Positions 45,866 to 55,680 are shown, numbered from the stretch's first letter. The stretch is 64,000 bases of DNA from Rhodovulum robiginosum (GCF_003944755.1 NZ_RWGU01000041.1:1-64000); one strand, 5' to 3'. The notes: generated from the letters alone by a model not told the origin. Made by a program: numbers and translations.

Positions 45866-47611
45866 ATGGGCGCGGCCTTTCTGGGCGTAGACACGTCGGC
45901 CACCGGGCGGCGCTGGGTCGGCCCCGATGCAGAGACCGACCGCCAGGCCGAGCGGCTGGCGCAGCTCGCCCGCCTGCCCGATCCGGTGGCGCGCGTGCTG
46001 GCCCGGCGCGGCGTGGCGCCCGAAGAGGCCGAGGCGTTCCTGGCCCCGTTGCTGCGCGATCTGCTGCCCGACCCGCTATCCTTGCGCGACATGGGTCTGG
46101 CCGCCGAGCGGTTCGTTCAGGCGCTGGAGCGGCGCGAACGGATCGCCGTCTTCGCCGATTACGACGTCGACGGCGGCGCCTCGGCGGCGCTGCTTTTGTG
46201 CTGGCTGGGCGAGATGGGCCATTCGGCCACGCTCTATATCCCCGACCGCATCGACGAAGGTTATGGGCCCAACGTTCCTGCCATGGAGCATCTCGCCCGC
46301 GACCACGACCTGATCGTCTGCGTCGATTGCGGCACGCTGAGCCACGAGCCCATCGCTGCGGCCAGGGGCGCGGACGTCATCGTGCTCGACCACCATCTGG
46401 GGGCCGAGACGCTGCCGCCCGCGCTGGCCGTGGTCAACCCCAACCGGCAGGACGAAACCGGCGATCTGGCCCACCTGTGCGCCGCCGGCGTGGTGTTCCT
46501 GATGCTGGTCGAGGCCGGCCGGCAATTGCGCGATACGGGCAAGCGCGGACCAGACCTGATGGCCTATCTCGACCTCGTGGCGCTGGCCACCGTCGCCGAC
46601 GTGGCGCCGCTGATCGGCGTGAACCGGGCGCTGGTGCGCCAGGGGCTGACGGTGATGGCCCGCCGCGCCCGGCCCGGCCTCGTGGCGCTGTCGGACGTGG
46701 CCCGCATGGACAGCGCCCCCAGCCCCTATCACCTGGGCTTTCTGCTGGGCCCGCGGGTCAATGCGGGCGGGCGGATCGGGCGGGCCGATCTGGGCGCGCG
46801 GCTGCTGTCGACCCATGACCCGGCCGAGGCCGCATCGCTGGCCGAGAAGCTGGACCAGCTCAACACCGAACGCCGCGAGATCGAAACCGCGGTGCGCGCA
46901 GCGGCGCTGGACCAAGCCGCGGCGCGGGGTCTCGACGGGCCGCTGGTCTGGGCCGCGGGCGCGGGCTGGCACCCCGGCGTCGTGGGCATCGTCGCCGCGC
47001 GCCTGAAAGAGGCGACGGACCGCCCCGCCGTGGTGATCGGGCTGGAGGGCGGCGAGGGCAAGGGCTCGGGCCGGTCGGTCGCCGGCGTCGACCTCGGCGC
47101 GGCGATTCAGCGCCTGGCGGCCGAGGGGCTGATCACCCGCGGCGGCGGGCACAAGATGGCCGCCGGGCTGACTGTCGCCGAGACCGATATCGAACCCGCG
47201 ATGGCGCGGCTGGGCGAGTTGCTGGCGAAACAGGGGGCCGGCGCCGCGGGCCCGGCCGACCTGCGCCTCGACGGTCTCCTGATGCCCGGTGCCGCGACGG
47301 TGGACCTGATCGCGCAGATCGAAACCGCAGGCCCCTTCGGCGCCGGCGCGCCCGCCCCCCGCTTCGCCCTGCCCGACGTTAAGATTGCCCATACCCGCAA
47401 GGTCGGCGAAAGCCATCTCAAGCTGACCATCGCCGACGGGCTGGGCGCGCGGCTGGACGCCATCGCCTTCGGTGCCTTCGACGGGCCGCTGGGGCCGCTG
47501 CTGGAGGGCCATGGCGGCGCGCGGTTCCATCTGGCGGGCCGGCTGGAGATAAACACCTGGGGCGGACGGCGCCAGCCCCAGCTGCGCCTCGAAGATGCCG
47601 CGCGGCCCTGA
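45866..47611 (+). CDS. recJ: Single-stranded-DNA-specific exonuclease RecJ
   Basis: The 581-residue DHH-superfamily nuclease degrades 5' ends of single-stranded DNA in recombination and mismatch repair. Motifs are DYDVDGGASAALL, VDCGTL, VLDHH and the DHHA1 region with GGGHKMAAGL (about residue 426). It follows glpX directly. Confidence 0.95.
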   Translation: MGAAFLGVDTSATGRRWVGPDAETDRQAERLAQLARLPDPVARVLARRGVAPEEAEAFLAPLLRDLLPDPLSLRDMGLAAERFVQALERRERIAVFADYDVDGGASAALLLCWLGEMGHSATLYIPDRIDEGYGPNVPAMEHLARDHDLIVCVDCGTLSHEPIAAARGADVIVLDHHLGAETLPPALAVVNPNRQDETGDLAHLCAAGVVFLMLVEAGRQLRDTGKRGPDLMAYLDLVALATVADVAPLIGVNRALVRQGLTVMARRARPGLVALSDVARMDSAPSPYHLGFLLGPRVNAGGRIGRADLGARLLSTHDPAEAASLAEKLDQLNTERREIETAVRAAALDQAAARGLDGPLVWAAGAGWHPGVVGIVAARLKEATDRPAVVIGLEGGEGKGSGRSVAGVDLGAAIQRLAAEGLITRGGGHKMAAGLTVAETDIEPAMARLGELLAKQGAGAAGPADLRLDGLLMPGAATVDLIAQIETAGPFGAGAPAPRFALPDVKIAHTRKVGESHLKLTIADGLGARLDAIAFGAFDGPLGPLLEGHGGARFHLAGRLEINTWGGRRQPQLRLEDAARP

Positions 47612-47643
47612 CCGAAACCGGCGCGATTTCTGCAAAAAGCCTC

Positions 47644-47672
47644 TTGCGCAGTCCCGGCAATTTTTCTAGGTA
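47644..47672 (+). promoter_or_regulatory. Promoter of tRNA-Glu
   Basis: TTGCGC (47644-47649), a 17-bp spacer and TAGGTA (47667-47672) form a sigma-70-like pair ending 19 bp before the tRNA 5' end. The region between them is AT-richer than the surroundings (CAATTTTTC). Confidence 0.6.
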
Positions 47673-47691
47673 ACGCGTCACGCACCGGCAT

Positions 47692-47766
47692 GGCCCGTTC
47701 GTCTATCGGTTAGGACGCCAGGTTTTCAACCTGGAAAGAGGGGTTCGATTCCCCTACGGGCTGCCA
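47692..47766 (+). tRNA. tRNA-Glu (anticodon UUC)
   Basis: The 75-nt gene has acceptor arms GGCCCGT / ACGGGCT (G-U first pair), a discriminator G and encoded CCA. The anticodon stem is CCAGG/CCTGG with loop TTTTCAA, so the anticodon is TTC (glutamate). The T arm AGGGG-TTCGATT-CCCCT is canonical. Confidence 0.98.
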
Positions 47767-47817
47767 CCTTATCCGGCACGCATTCCAGACATCTCCGCCA
47801 GTCGCCCCATGGGGGGC

Positions 47818-48402
47818 CTAGCCGGTTTCGGTCCGGCCGCGACGGTCGCTGCGCAGGTTGGCGTAAAGCACGTGGTTGCGCCAGCGGCCGTTGATCTGCA
47901 GGTAGCTTTGCGCGACCCCCTCATACTTGAAGCCGCATTTTTCCAGCACCCCGCGCGAAGCGGCGTTCTCGGGCAGGCAGGCGGCCTCGATCCGGCTGAG
48001 ATCGGCCAGCACGAAGGCATGGTGCACGACCGCGTCGATCGCCTCGCGCATGTAGCCCTGCCGCGCGAAGGGCCGGCCGATCCAGTACCCCAGCGTGCCC
48101 GACTGCGCCGGACCCCGGCGGACATTGTCGAGCGTGATCGCCCCCAACAGCACCTCGTCCTCGCGCCGCACCAGAAAGAGCGGCACGGCCGAGCCCGCGG
48201 CCTGCGCCCGCTGGGCCCAGTAGACGCGATTGGTAAAGGCCTTGCGGCTGAGGTGGTCGTCGGCCCAGGCCGGTTCCCACGGCTTGAGGAAATCGGCCGA
48301 GGAAGCGCGCAGCGCCGTCCACGGGCGAAAATCGGAATGGGTGGGCGGACGCAGCGTCATACGCTCGGTCTCGATGCGGACCTTCCTCCGCCGCCCGATC
48401 AT
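47818..48402 (-). CDS. GNAT acetyltransferase, RimJ-like
   Basis: The 194-residue GNAT enzyme resembles RimJ, the ribosomal-protein S5 N-terminal acetyltransferase. LRPPTHSDFRPWTALRASSADFLKPWEP is the RimJ-like start; LGYWIGRPFARQGYMREAIDAVVHHAF has the acetyl-CoA pyrophosphate loop, followed by ENAASRGVLEKCGF. It is the last gene of the thrC-M16 chain, with its ATG overlapping the peptidase stop. Confidence 0.85.
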   Translation of the reverse strand: MIGRRRKVRIETERMTLRPPTHSDFRPWTALRASSADFLKPWEPAWADDHLSRKAFTNRVYWAQRAQAAGSAVPLFLVRREDEVLLGAITLDNVRRGPAQSGTLGYWIGRPFARQGYMREAIDAVVHHAFVLADLSRIEAACLPENAASRGVLEKCGFKYEGVAQSYLQINGRWRNHVLYANLRSDRRGRTETG

Positions 48403-49664
48403 CAGGCCGCGAGCCTGCCCTGCAGCGCATCAAGCGCCGGCGCCCCCTCGACGGGCCCGTAAAGCGCGAGCGCCGCCCGGCCGCTGGCCGCCAGACGCTC
48501 GGCAAAGCGGCGGACATCGTCGGTCGAGACCGCGTCGATCTGGGCGATCGTCTCCTCCAGCGCGGGAACGCGGTCCCATATCGCCGCGAGGCGCGCCAGA
48601 CGCTCCGCCCGGTTCGACGGGCTTTCGATCCCCATCAAGAGCCCCGCCTTCATCTGCGCCCGCGCGCGGGCCACCTCTTCGGGGCTCATGTCCTGGGCGG
48701 CGCGGGCCAGTTCGGCCATGGTCAGCTGCGCCAGATCGCCCAGCTGCGACGCGCCGGTGCCGGCGTACAAGGTGATCAGCCCGGTATCGGCATAGGCACC
48801 GGCCTGGGCGAAGACGGTATAGCACAGGCCGCGTTTTTCCCGCAGCTCCTGGAACAGCCGCGAGGACATGCCGCCGCCCAGCGCGGTGGTGTAGACCTGC
48901 GCGGTGTAGATGCCGGGGTCGCGGTAGCCGGGGCTTTCGAAGGCCATTGCCAGGTGGGCCTGCTCCAGCGGGCGCACGACGCGCCGCTCTCCGCCCGAAA
49001 ACCGGGCCTGCGCCACGATGGTTTTCTCGGCCGGTGCGAGGTCCCCGAAATACCGCTCGGCCAGACGCACGATCTCGTCGTGATCGACGGCGCCGGCAAC
49101 CGAAAGGATCATCCGCTCGGGCGTGTAGCGTCGTTTGATGAAGCTCAGCAGGTCGTCGCGGGTAAAGCCGCGCACCTTTTCCGCCGCGCCGAGGATCGAG
49201 CGGCCAAGCGACTGGTCCGGATAGGCAACCTCTTGCAGCCAGTCGAAGACCACGTCGTCGGGGGTGTCCAGCACCTGCGCGATCTCTTGCAGGATCACCC
49301 CGCGCTCGACCTCGATCTCGCCGAGCTCGAACAGCGGGTTGAGCAGGAAATCGGCGATCACGTCGATGGCCAGCGGCACGTCCGCCTCCAGCACGCGGGC
49401 GTAATAGGCGGTCATCTCGCGGCCGGTATAGGCGTTGATATAGCCGCCCACATCCTCGATCGCCTCGGCGATCTCCAGTGTGCTGCGCCTTTTGGTGCCC
49501 TTGAAGGCCATGTGTTCAAGGAAATGGGCGATGCCGTTTTCGGCGTCGCTTTCGTCGCGCCCGCCAGAGGTGATCCAGACGCCGACGGCGGCCGATTTCA
49601 TGGACGGCATACGCTCGGTAACGATACGGAACCCGTTGTTCAGCCGGTGCAACTCGACACTCAA
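48402..49664 (-). CDS. M16-family zinc peptidase
   Basis: The 420-residue M16 peptidase has the inverted zinc motif His47-Phe-Leu-Glu50-His51 (HFLEHMAFKGT) and the downstream glutamate region EVERGVILQEI. It is similar to mitochondrial processing peptidase and its rickettsial/alphaproteobacterial homologues. Likely cytoplasmic or periplasmic peptide processing; the substrate is unknown. It overlaps thrC by 4 bp. Confidence 0.92.
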   Translation of the reverse strand: MSVELHRLNNGFRIVTERMPSMKSAAVGVWITSGGRDESDAENGIAHFLEHMAFKGTKRRSTLEIAEAIEDVGGYINAYTGREMTAYYARVLEADVPLAIDVIADFLLNPLFELGEIEVERGVILQEIAQVLDTPDDVVFDWLQEVAYPDQSLGRSILGAAEKVRGFTRDDLLSFIKRRYTPERMILSVAGAVDHDEIVRLAERYFGDLAPAEKTIVAQARFSGGERRVVRPLEQAHLAMAFESPGYRDPGIYTAQVYTTALGGGMSSRLFQELREKRGLCYTVFAQAGAYADTGLITLYAGTGASQLGDLAQLTMAELARAAQDMSPEEVARARAQMKAGLLMGIESPSNRAERLARLAAIWDRVPALEETIAQIDAVSTDDVRRFAERLAASGRAALALYGPVEGAPALDALQGRLAA

Positions 49665-51052
49665 GCCGCGCGCCTTTCCTTGATGAGGGCCTCTATCGCG
49701 CTCAAGTCGTTTTCGACGGCCGTCACGCGCTCCGACCGCTCATACAGGTCCGCCATGCGAATGGGAAGGGGGGGGCGCGTGCCGGTGGCCGCCTCGACCG
49801 CGTCAGGAAACTTGGCCGGGTGCGCGGTGGCCAGCGTGATCATCGGCGCGCCGCCCAGGGGCTGTTCGCCCGCCACCTTCACGCCGACGGCGGTATGGGG
49901 ACAGATCGTCTGGCCAGTGGCGGCATGGGCGGCGCGGATCGTCGCGCGGGTTTCCTCTTCCGAGGCGCGGCCCGAGGTATAGGTTTCGCGCAGCGCCTCC
50001 AGCGCGCCCTGAGAGATGGCAAAGCCGCCCTCCTCTTTCAGCGCCTGCATCTGTTGCGCCACCGCCGCGCCGTCGCGCCCGTAGGCCTCGAACAGCGCGC
50101 GCTCGAAATTGGAACTCACCTGGATATCCATCGACGGGCTGATCGAGGGGGTCACCCCCTGGGTCTGGTATGCCCCGCCGGCCAGCGCCCGGTGCAGGAT
50201 GTCGTTCTGGTTGGTGGCGATCACCAGCCGCTCGATCGGCAGGCCCATGCGCCGCGCGATGTAGCCCGCGAAGATATCGCCGAAATTGCCCGTGGGTACG
50301 GTAAAGCGCACGGCCCGGTGCGGCGCACCGAGGCTGACGGCGGAGGTGAAGTAATAAACCACCTGCGCCAGCACCCGCGCCCAGTTGATCGAATTGACCG
50401 CCGACAGGCCCACCGCATCGCGGAAGGCGAAATCGTTGAACATGTCCTTCACGCGGGCCTGGCAATCGTCGAAATCGCCCTTGAGCGCCAGCGCGTGGAC
50501 ATTGGCCTCGCCCGGCGTCGTCATCTGCCGGCGCTGCACCTCGCTGACGCGGCCTTCGGGAAACAGGATGAACACGTCCACATTGTCGAGCCCGCGGAAC
50601 GCCTCGATCGCCGCGCTGCCGGTGTCTCCGGAGGTGGCGCCGACGATGGTCACGCGGTTGCCGGTGCGCTCCAGCGCCGTCTGGAACAGCTGGCCGATCA
50701 GCTGCATGGCGAAATCCTTGAAGGCCAGGGTCGGGCCGTGAAACAGCTCCAGCAGAAAGTGGTTTGACCCAAGCTGGACCAGCGGCGCGCGGGCGGCATG
50801 GCCGAAGCCCGCATAGGCCCGCGCGATGATCGCTTCGAACTCCGCATCGGTGAAGCTCTCGCCGATAAAGGGGCGCATCACGCGAAACGCCGCGTCCTCG
50901 TAGCTGAGCCCCGCCAGCCCCGCGATGTCGCCCGGCGCCATCGCCGGCACGGTCTCGGGCACGTAAAGCCCGCCATCGCGCGCGAGCCCGGTCAGCATCG
51001 CCTCTTCGAAACTCAGAACCGGGGCCTGCCCCCGGGTGGACACATAACGCAT
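49661..51052 (-). CDS. thrC: Threonine synthase
   Basis: The 463-residue PLP enzyme converts O-phosphohomoserine to threonine. MRYVSTRGQAPVLSFEEAML is the ThrC start, HGPTLAFKDFAMQL holds the PLP lysine (Lys112), and GATSGDTGSAAIEAF is the phosphate-binding region. It is followed by the M16 peptidase and preceded by surf1, a usual Rhodobacterales order. The next step after hom (thrB) is not in the window. Confidence 0.96.
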   Translation of the reverse strand: MRYVSTRGQAPVLSFEEAMLTGLARDGGLYVPETVPAMAPGDIAGLAGLSYEDAAFRVMRPFIGESFTDAEFEAIIARAYAGFGHAARAPLVQLGSNHFLLELFHGPTLAFKDFAMQLIGQLFQTALERTGNRVTIVGATSGDTGSAAIEAFRGLDNVDVFILFPEGRVSEVQRRQMTTPGEANVHALALKGDFDDCQARVKDMFNDFAFRDAVGLSAVNSINWARVLAQVVYYFTSAVSLGAPHRAVRFTVPTGNFGDIFAGYIARRMGLPIERLVIATNQNDILHRALAGGAYQTQGVTPSISPSMDIQVSSNFERALFEAYGRDGAAVAQQMQALKEEGGFAISQGALEALRETYTSGRASEEETRATIRAAHAATGQTICPHTAVGVKVAGEQPLGGAPMITLATAHPAKFPDAVEAATGTRPPLPIRMADLYERSERVTAVENDLSAIEALIKERRAA

Positions 51053-51064
51053 CAGATCGGCCCC

Positions 51065-51733
51065 TTACGCGGTTCGCCGCCTGATACGCCAGACAAGCAG
51101 CGCTGTCATCCCCAGCCAGAGCGCGGCCAGCGAAAACCAGGTGATCGCGTATTCACGGTGATCGTTTGGAATGCCCGAGCTGTCGACGGGCATCGGGCTG
51201 ACACCCGCCACGGGCGGGGTGACCTCGCGCGCCACGATCAACACCGGTTCGGTGGAAAGCGCCGCGGCCATGGCGGCCACGTCTCGGGCGAAGAACAGAT
51301 CGCCCTCGGGCGGCGGTGTGAAACCGTCGACCTCGTCGGGCCAGTGCAGGTTGCCGACGATCCGCGCGGAGCCTCGCGGAAGTGGCGCCTCGCCCTCGTC
51401 CATCCTGCGAAAGCCCAGATCGGCCAGCACGCGCCGCCCCCCGGTCTCGAACACCGCGATCAGCCGGTGCCCGGGCCCGCGCAGCTTGACGCTGGTCAGC
51501 ACGAAGACCTCCTCGCCCGTCAGCCTGCCCTGGGCGACGACGGGCAGGTATTTATCGGCCGCCTCGGAGGGGGCCGCGGGCAGTGCCACCGGCGCGGCTC
51601 CGATCCGCGCGTCGATCTCGGCGAGCACGCCCTCTTTCCACTCCAGCCGGTGCAACTGCCAGACCCCCAGCCAGATCAGGATCGCGGCCCCGGCGAACCC
51701 GAAAAGAAGCGGTGCGATCAGTCGCCGGATCAT
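51065..51733 (-). CDS. SURF1-family cytochrome oxidase assembly protein
   Basis: The 222-residue SURF1 protein has two membrane helices, one at each end (FGFAGAAILIWLGVWQLHRLEWKE and ITWFSLAALWLGMTALLVWRIRRR), with the conserved LGVWQLHRLEWK and DHREYAITWFSLA segments. It helps insert heme a into cytochrome c oxidase. The ATG at 51733 gives the standard N-terminus. It lies 12 bp before thrC and is separated from ctaE by a 510-bp repeat-containing gap and a terminator. Confidence 0.9.
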   Translation of the reverse strand: MIRRLIAPLLFGFAGAAILIWLGVWQLHRLEWKEGVLAEIDARIGAAPVALPAAPSEAADKYLPVVAQGRLTGEEVFVLTSVKLRGPGHRLIAVFETGGRRVLADLGFRRMDEGEAPLPRGSARIVGNLHWPDEVDGFTPPPEGDLFFARDVAAMAAALSTEPVLIVAREVTPPVAGVSPMPVDSSGIPNDHREYAITWFSLAALWLGMTALLVWRIRRRTA

Positions 51734-51941
51734 CGCGGTGTCTCCCGAAGGGATGGGGCAGGCCGCAGCCGGCCCGGTGCCGGCCCGGTGCCGGTTACGG
51801 TGCCGAAAGCTAGGGCTTCGGTCCCGGCGCCGCAACCGCATCCTGCCTATCAGCACCGCCGTCTGGGCGAGCGGCAGGACGGGCCAGCCACGCCAAGCCG
51901 GCCTTGGGCGACCGAGCGGACACCCGTATTGCGGCCGCGCT

Positions 51942-52032
51942 GGGGGGCTCTGCCCCCCGTCCTTCGGACTCCCCCCGGGATATTTTGGGCCAGAAGAAGC
52001 CTCTGCCTACTTCTTCTTGGTCCAAATACCCA
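51942..52032. repeat. Rhodobacterales-type palindromic intergenic element
   Basis: The element begins with a perfect 7-bp hairpin, GGGGGGC-TCT-GCCCCCC (51942-51958), then a small GTCC-TTC-GGAC hairpin (51959-51969), a C-rich run, and a long imperfect inverted repeat: left arm 51977-51999 and right arm 52010-52031, which would fold across a 10-nt loop. The right arm recurs identically at 41033-41055. The pattern resembles the dispersed repeats I recall in Rhodobacterales genomes. Confidence 0.6.
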
Positions 52033-52185
52033 TGCGGTCCACCATCGCCCCGAGTGGCAATGGCGCGGGCGAAACGCCCCCGGCGGGTCGCGTTGCGAAG
52101 CACGGCGAAACCGATTTCCGCAACGGGTGCAATGGCGCAGCTCCGAGATCGCAAGGTCGGGTCCGTTCCGTCGCGCCCCCGCCCC

Positions 52186-52215
52186 ACAAAGAAAAGGCGC
52201 GGCCTGCGCCGCGCC
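52186..52215 (-). terminator. Rho-independent terminator of the cta operon
   Basis: On the minus strand there is an 8-bp perfect stem, GGCGCGGC-GCAG-GCCGCGCC, followed by UUUUCUUUG. It starts 28 bp after the ctaE stop and ends ctaC-B-coxF-like-G-E. Confidence 0.85.
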
Positions 52216-52243
52216 CTTGTCCGTCAATACGGAAAGATCCTCG

Positions 52244-53038
52244 CTAGCTGCCCCAGATGTAGATCGCACCGAACAGGAACAGCCACACCACGTCGACGAA
52301 ATGCCAGTACCAGGCCGCTGCTTCGAACCCGACGTGGTTGTCCGGCGTGAAATGCCCGCGGAAGACACGCATCAGGCAGACGGTCAAGAAGACCGTCCCG
52401 ATGATCACATGCGCACCGTGAAAGCCCGTGGCCATGAAGAAATTGGCGCCGTAGATGTTGCCGGAGAAGCCGAAGGCCGCGTGGCTGTACTCGTAGGCCT
52501 GGAAGAAAGTGAACAGCGCCCCGAGGATGATCGCCAGGATCAGCCCGTTCTTGAGATCGCGCCGGTTGTTGTTCTCTTCCACCAGCGCATGGTGCGCCCA
52601 GGTCGCCGCCGCGCCCGAGCACAGCAGGATAAGCGTGTTGATCAGCGGCAGGTGCCAGGGATCGAAGGTCTCGATCGTTGGGGGCGGCCACTGTCCCTCG
52701 GAAAACGTCGCCATCGGGTACATGGCATGCTTGAAAAAGCTCCAGAACCAGGCGGCGAAGAACATCACCTCGGACATGATGAACAGGATGAACCCGTAGC
52801 GCAGGCCGATGCGCACCACCGGCGTGTGATCGCCCGCCTCGCCCTCGACGATGGTATCGCCCCACCATTTCCACATGGTGACGAGTACCGCCGCCACCCC
52901 GATCAGCAGCATCCACGGCCCGTTGCCGTGCATCGCCATCACCGCCCCGAAGAGCATGATGAAGGCCCCGACAGCGCCGACGAACGGCCAGATCGAGGGG
53001 GTCAGGATGTGATAGTCGTGGTTCTTTTCATGCGCCAT
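52244..53038 (-). CDS. ctaE: Cytochrome c oxidase subunit III
   Basis: The 264-residue protein has seven hydrophobic segments and typical COX3 motifs: [42 protein letters not shown] and the C-terminal [19 protein letters not shown]. It is the aa3-type oxidase subunit that stabilises subunit I. Last gene of the cta operon. Confidence 0.97.
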   Translation of the reverse strand: MAHEKNHDYHILTPSIWPFVGAVGAFIMLFGAVMAMHGNGPWMLLIGVAAVLVTMWKWWGDTIVEGEAGDHTPVVRIGLRYGFILFIMSEVMFFAAWFWSFFKHAMYPMATFSEGQWPPPTIETFDPWHLPLINTLILLCSGAAATWAHHALVEENNNRRDLKNGLILAIILGALFTFFQAYEYSHAAFGFSGNIYGANFFMATGFHGAHVIIGTVFLTVCLMRVFRGHFTPDNHVGFEAAAWYWHFVDVVWLFLFGAIYIWGS

Positions 53039-53062
53039 CTGTCGCGCTCTCCCCTTCTGACC

Positions 53063-53638
53063 TCAATTGACGGGGTCGCCGGGCCGGGTGCCCAGCGCCG
53101 CCTGCTCTTCGGGCAGGTCTGTTTCATGGAACGTGTAGCTCAGCGTGATCGTGTGGACGTATTTCGCCTCGCGGTCCTCGACGATCTCGGGATCGACGTA
53201 GAAGGTGACCGGCATCTGCGCCGTCTCTCCGGGCTGCAGCACCTGCATCTGGAAGCAAAAACAGTCGATCTTGGAAAAGAAGGCGCCGGCCGAATAGGGC
53301 GTGACGTTATAGCTGGCAGTGCCGGCGATCACCCGGTCGGTGGGGTTGTGCGCCTCGTAAAAGGCAAGACCGGTCTCGCCGATCTTCAGCTCCATCTCGC
53401 GTACCGCGGGCCTGAACTCCCACGGCATGTCGCGCGCCTTGGAGGCGTCGAAGCGCACCCTGATCGTCCGGTCGAGGATCACGTCCGAGCCCGCCGTGGC
53501 GACATTTGTCTCGCCGCCATAGCCGGTGACGCGGCAGAACAGGTCGTAAAGCGGGATCGCCGCCCAGGCCATCGCCCCCATGAAGGCGATGACGCCGACC
53601 AGCCGCAGCGCCGTCTTGTGGGTGGCCCGGTCGCTCAT
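53063..53638 (-). CDS. ctaG: Cytochrome c oxidase assembly protein CtaG/Cox11
   Basis: The 191-residue copper chaperone for CuB has one N-terminal membrane anchor (LVGVIAFMGAMAWAAIPLYDLFCRVTGYGG) and a periplasmic domain with the copper-binding CFCFQMQVL motif. It overlaps the coxF-like gene by 4 bp and precedes ctaE by 24 bp. Confidence 0.95.
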   Translation of the reverse strand: MSDRATHKTALRLVGVIAFMGAMAWAAIPLYDLFCRVTGYGGETNVATAGSDVILDRTIRVRFDASKARDMPWEFRPAVREMELKIGETGLAFYEAHNPTDRVIAGTASYNVTPYSAGAFFSKIDCFCFQMQVLQPGETAQMPVTFYVDPEIVEDREAKYVHTITLSYTFHETDLPEEQAALGTRPGDPVN

Positions 53639-53823
53639 TCGCCCTCCGCCGGCAACAGAGCGGGGCGCACCGAATGGTCGTAGCCCTGGATATTGCCGCC
53701 CCCCGACACCTTGGCCAGCGTCAGCCCGAAGACGACGGCGACAAAGACCGCCAACGCCAGCCCCACCCCGAGGTTTCGACCAAATCGGCGCTGGTGAATC
53801 TCGTGATCTTCGCGGAACGTCAT
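53635..53823 (-). CDS. Small membrane protein of the cta operon (CoxF-like)
   Basis: The 62-residue protein has a charged N-terminus ([17 protein letters not shown]), one membrane helix ([22 protein letters not shown]) and a short tail. It sits between ctaB and ctaG, overlapping both (4 bp each). Alphaproteobacteria carry a small orf here that has been called coxF; function is uncertain, presumably in oxidase assembly. Confidence 0.85.
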   Translation of the reverse strand: MTFREDHEIHQRRFGRNLGVGLALAVFVAVVFGLTLAKVSGGGNIQGYDHSVRPALLPAEGE

Positions 53824-54761
53824 GCCCAGCCTCCCAATCCGAACGGCGCCAGCGCCGCCTCGGCCATCAGCGCCAGGAAATGGGCGAAGAGGTAGGTCAG
53901 CGACAGGCGGAAGAAACGTTTCTCGACCATGTATTTGTCGGCCTCGGCCTCGGGCGTTGTGCGGCGCCAGATGCGCCAGGCGCCCCGCAGGAAGCGCGCG
54001 TTCAGCACCAGCGCGGTGGCCAGGTAGACCGGCCCGCCGATCGAGGTGAAGGCGAGGCCAATGGCCAGCGCCGCCAGAAGCACGGTGTAGATGAAGACCT
54101 GAAGCCGCGTGTGGTCGTGGCCGTGGGTCACCGTCAGCATCGGCACCTTGGCGTCGGAATAATCGGTCTTCATGAACAGCGCGAGCGCCCAGAAATGCGG
54201 CGGTGTCCACAGCATGATCAACGCGAACATCAGCACGCTTTCGAGGCTCACGCCGCCTGTTGCAACGGCCCAGCCGATCATCGGCGGGAAGGCCCCGGCG
54301 GCCCCGCCGATCACGATGTTCTGCGGCGTCCAGCGCTTCAGCCACATCGTGTAGACGACCAGGTAAAAGAAGATGGTGAAGGCCAGCAGCGCCGCGGAGA
54401 ACAGGTTCGCCGCCAGCCCCAGCATCATCACCGACAGGCCGGACAGCGCGAGGCCCAGGCCCAGCGCCTCGCCCGGCGAGACCTTGCCCGCGGGCACCGG
54501 CCGTTTGGCCGTGCGCTTCATCACCGCGTCGATATCGGCGTCCCACCACATGTTCAGCGCGCCCGAGGCCCCCGCCCCCACCGCGATGAACAGGATCGCG
54601 GCGAAGCCGACCATCGGGTGCACCGGCACCGGCGCCACCACCAGACCGGCCAGCGCGGTGAACACCACCAGCGTCATGACCCGCGGCTTCAACAGCTTGA
54701 AATAGTCGTGAAAGCTCGCCTCGGGGCGTTGCTCCAGCACGGTCACGGTTGCGTCGCTCAT
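53820..54761 (-). CDS. ctaB: Protoheme IX farnesyltransferase (heme O synthase)
   Basis: The 313-residue UbiA-superfamily membrane enzyme has about nine hydrophobic segments and the Asp-rich motif [19 protein letters not shown], which binds farnesyl diphosphate. It converts heme B to heme O for the oxidase. It lies 49 bp after ctaC. Confidence 0.96.
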   Translation of the reverse strand: MSDATVTVLEQRPEASFHDYFKLLKPRVMTLVVFTALAGLVVAPVPVHPMVGFAAILFIAVGAGASGALNMWWDADIDAVMKRTAKRPVPAGKVSPGEALGLGLALSGLSVMMLGLAANLFSAALLAFTIFFYLVVYTMWLKRWTPQNIVIGGAAGAFPPMIGWAVATGGVSLESVLMFALIMLWTPPHFWALALFMKTDYSDAKVPMLTVTHGHDHTRLQVFIYTVLLAALAIGLAFTSIGGPVYLATALVLNARFLRGAWRIWRRTTPEAEADKYMVEKRFFRLSLTYLFAHFLALMAEAALAPFGLGGWA

Positions 54762-54810
54762 ACGGCCCTCCCCAGCCAGGTGGCGCGCCGGGATGCCGGC
54801 GCGGCGGTGT

Positions 54811-55680
54811 CTAGTTGGCGGCGAGCGTCACGTCGCGCGGGCGGCCGGCATAGGCCTCGGCCGCGCCCTCCAGCCACGCGTCGTACTGCTCTTGCGTGAC
54901 GGCCTTGACGGTGATCGGCATGTAGGCGTGCTGGATGCCGCAAAGTTCGGAGCATTGGCCGAAATAGATGCCCTCCATGCCCGGTTCGACCTCGAACCAA
55001 AGCTCGGCCAGGCGCCCAGGCACCGCGTCCTGCTTGACCCCGAAGGCGGGCACCGTCCACGCATGGATCACGTCCGCGCCGGTGACCTGCACCACGACGG
55101 TCTTGCCGGTGGGCACGACCATGGCCGTGTCGGTGGCCAGAAGGTATTCGCTTTCATCATAGCCATAGGCGGCCAGATCCTCTTTCGGCAGCATGAAGCT
55201 GGAAAACTGGATCCCCTCGTCGGGGTATTCGTAGCCCCAGTACCACTGGTAGCCCGTGACCTTGATGTTGATATCGGCCTCGGGCATCTCCTGCTGCTTG
55301 AACAGCACCGGCAACGAGAAGGCCCCGATGAAGATCAGGATGACGATCGGCACCGCCGTCCAGGTGATCTCCAGCGGCGTGTTGTGGGTAAAGCGCATGG
55401 GCGCCGGGCTCATCCGCCGATTGTAGCGGACGATCACGATCAGCAGCAGCAGCATCACAAGCGCGGAAATCGCGCCGATGATGTAGATCAGCATCCCGTC
55501 GAGCCATTGCAGATCGCGGGCAAGTTCCGTCGCGGCGGGCTGAAAGCCCATGCCCTTGGGATGCGGCTTGCCGATGACCTCCAGCCCCGTCAGCGCCTCT
55601 TCCTGCGCCGACGCCGCCGTCGCCAGGATCGCACCGCTTAGCCCGGCCAAAACTCCGCTCAGCCCGTTCACACGTGCCAT
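54811..55680 (-). CDS. ctaC: Cytochrome c oxidase subunit II
   Basis: The 289-residue subunit has a signal peptide (ending AASAQEE), two membrane helices ([25 protein letters not shown] and [25 protein letters not shown]) and a cupredoxin domain. The CuA site is [14 protein letters not shown] near residues 240-255, and [14 protein letters not shown] is the aromatic region for electron entry. It accepts electrons from cytochrome c. The ATG at 55680 is right for the leader. Confidence 0.97.
   Translation of the reverse strand: MARVNGLSGVLAGLSGAILATAASAQEEALTGLEVIGKPHPKGMGFQPAATELARDLQWLDGMLIYIIGAISALVMLLLLIVIVRYNRRMSPAPMRFTHNTPLEITWTAVPIVILIFIGAFSLPVLFKQQEMPEADINIKVTGYQWYWGYEYPDEGIQFSSFMLPKEDLAAYGYDESEYLLATDTAMVVPTGKTVVVQVTGADVIHAWTVPAFGVKQDAVPGRLAELWFEVEPGMEGIYFGQCSELCGIQHAYMPITVKAVTQEQYDAWLEGAAEAYAGRPRDVTLAAN

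Larger units (their letters stand above)
51734..52243. other. 510-bp gene-free block with palindromic elements between ctaE and surf1
   Basis: It contains the ctaE terminator (52186-52215), a palindromic element (51942-52032) and no convincing gene. Its size is unusual inside an otherwise tightly packed cta-surf1-thrC region, so transcription of surf1-thrC probably starts here. Confidence 0.55.

Noticed and set aside
50798-53683. 961-codon plus-strand frame opposite thrC, surf1, ctaE and ctaG
   Set aside because: It crosses several well-supported minus-strand genes and the repeat block, without any domain. An artefact of high GC.
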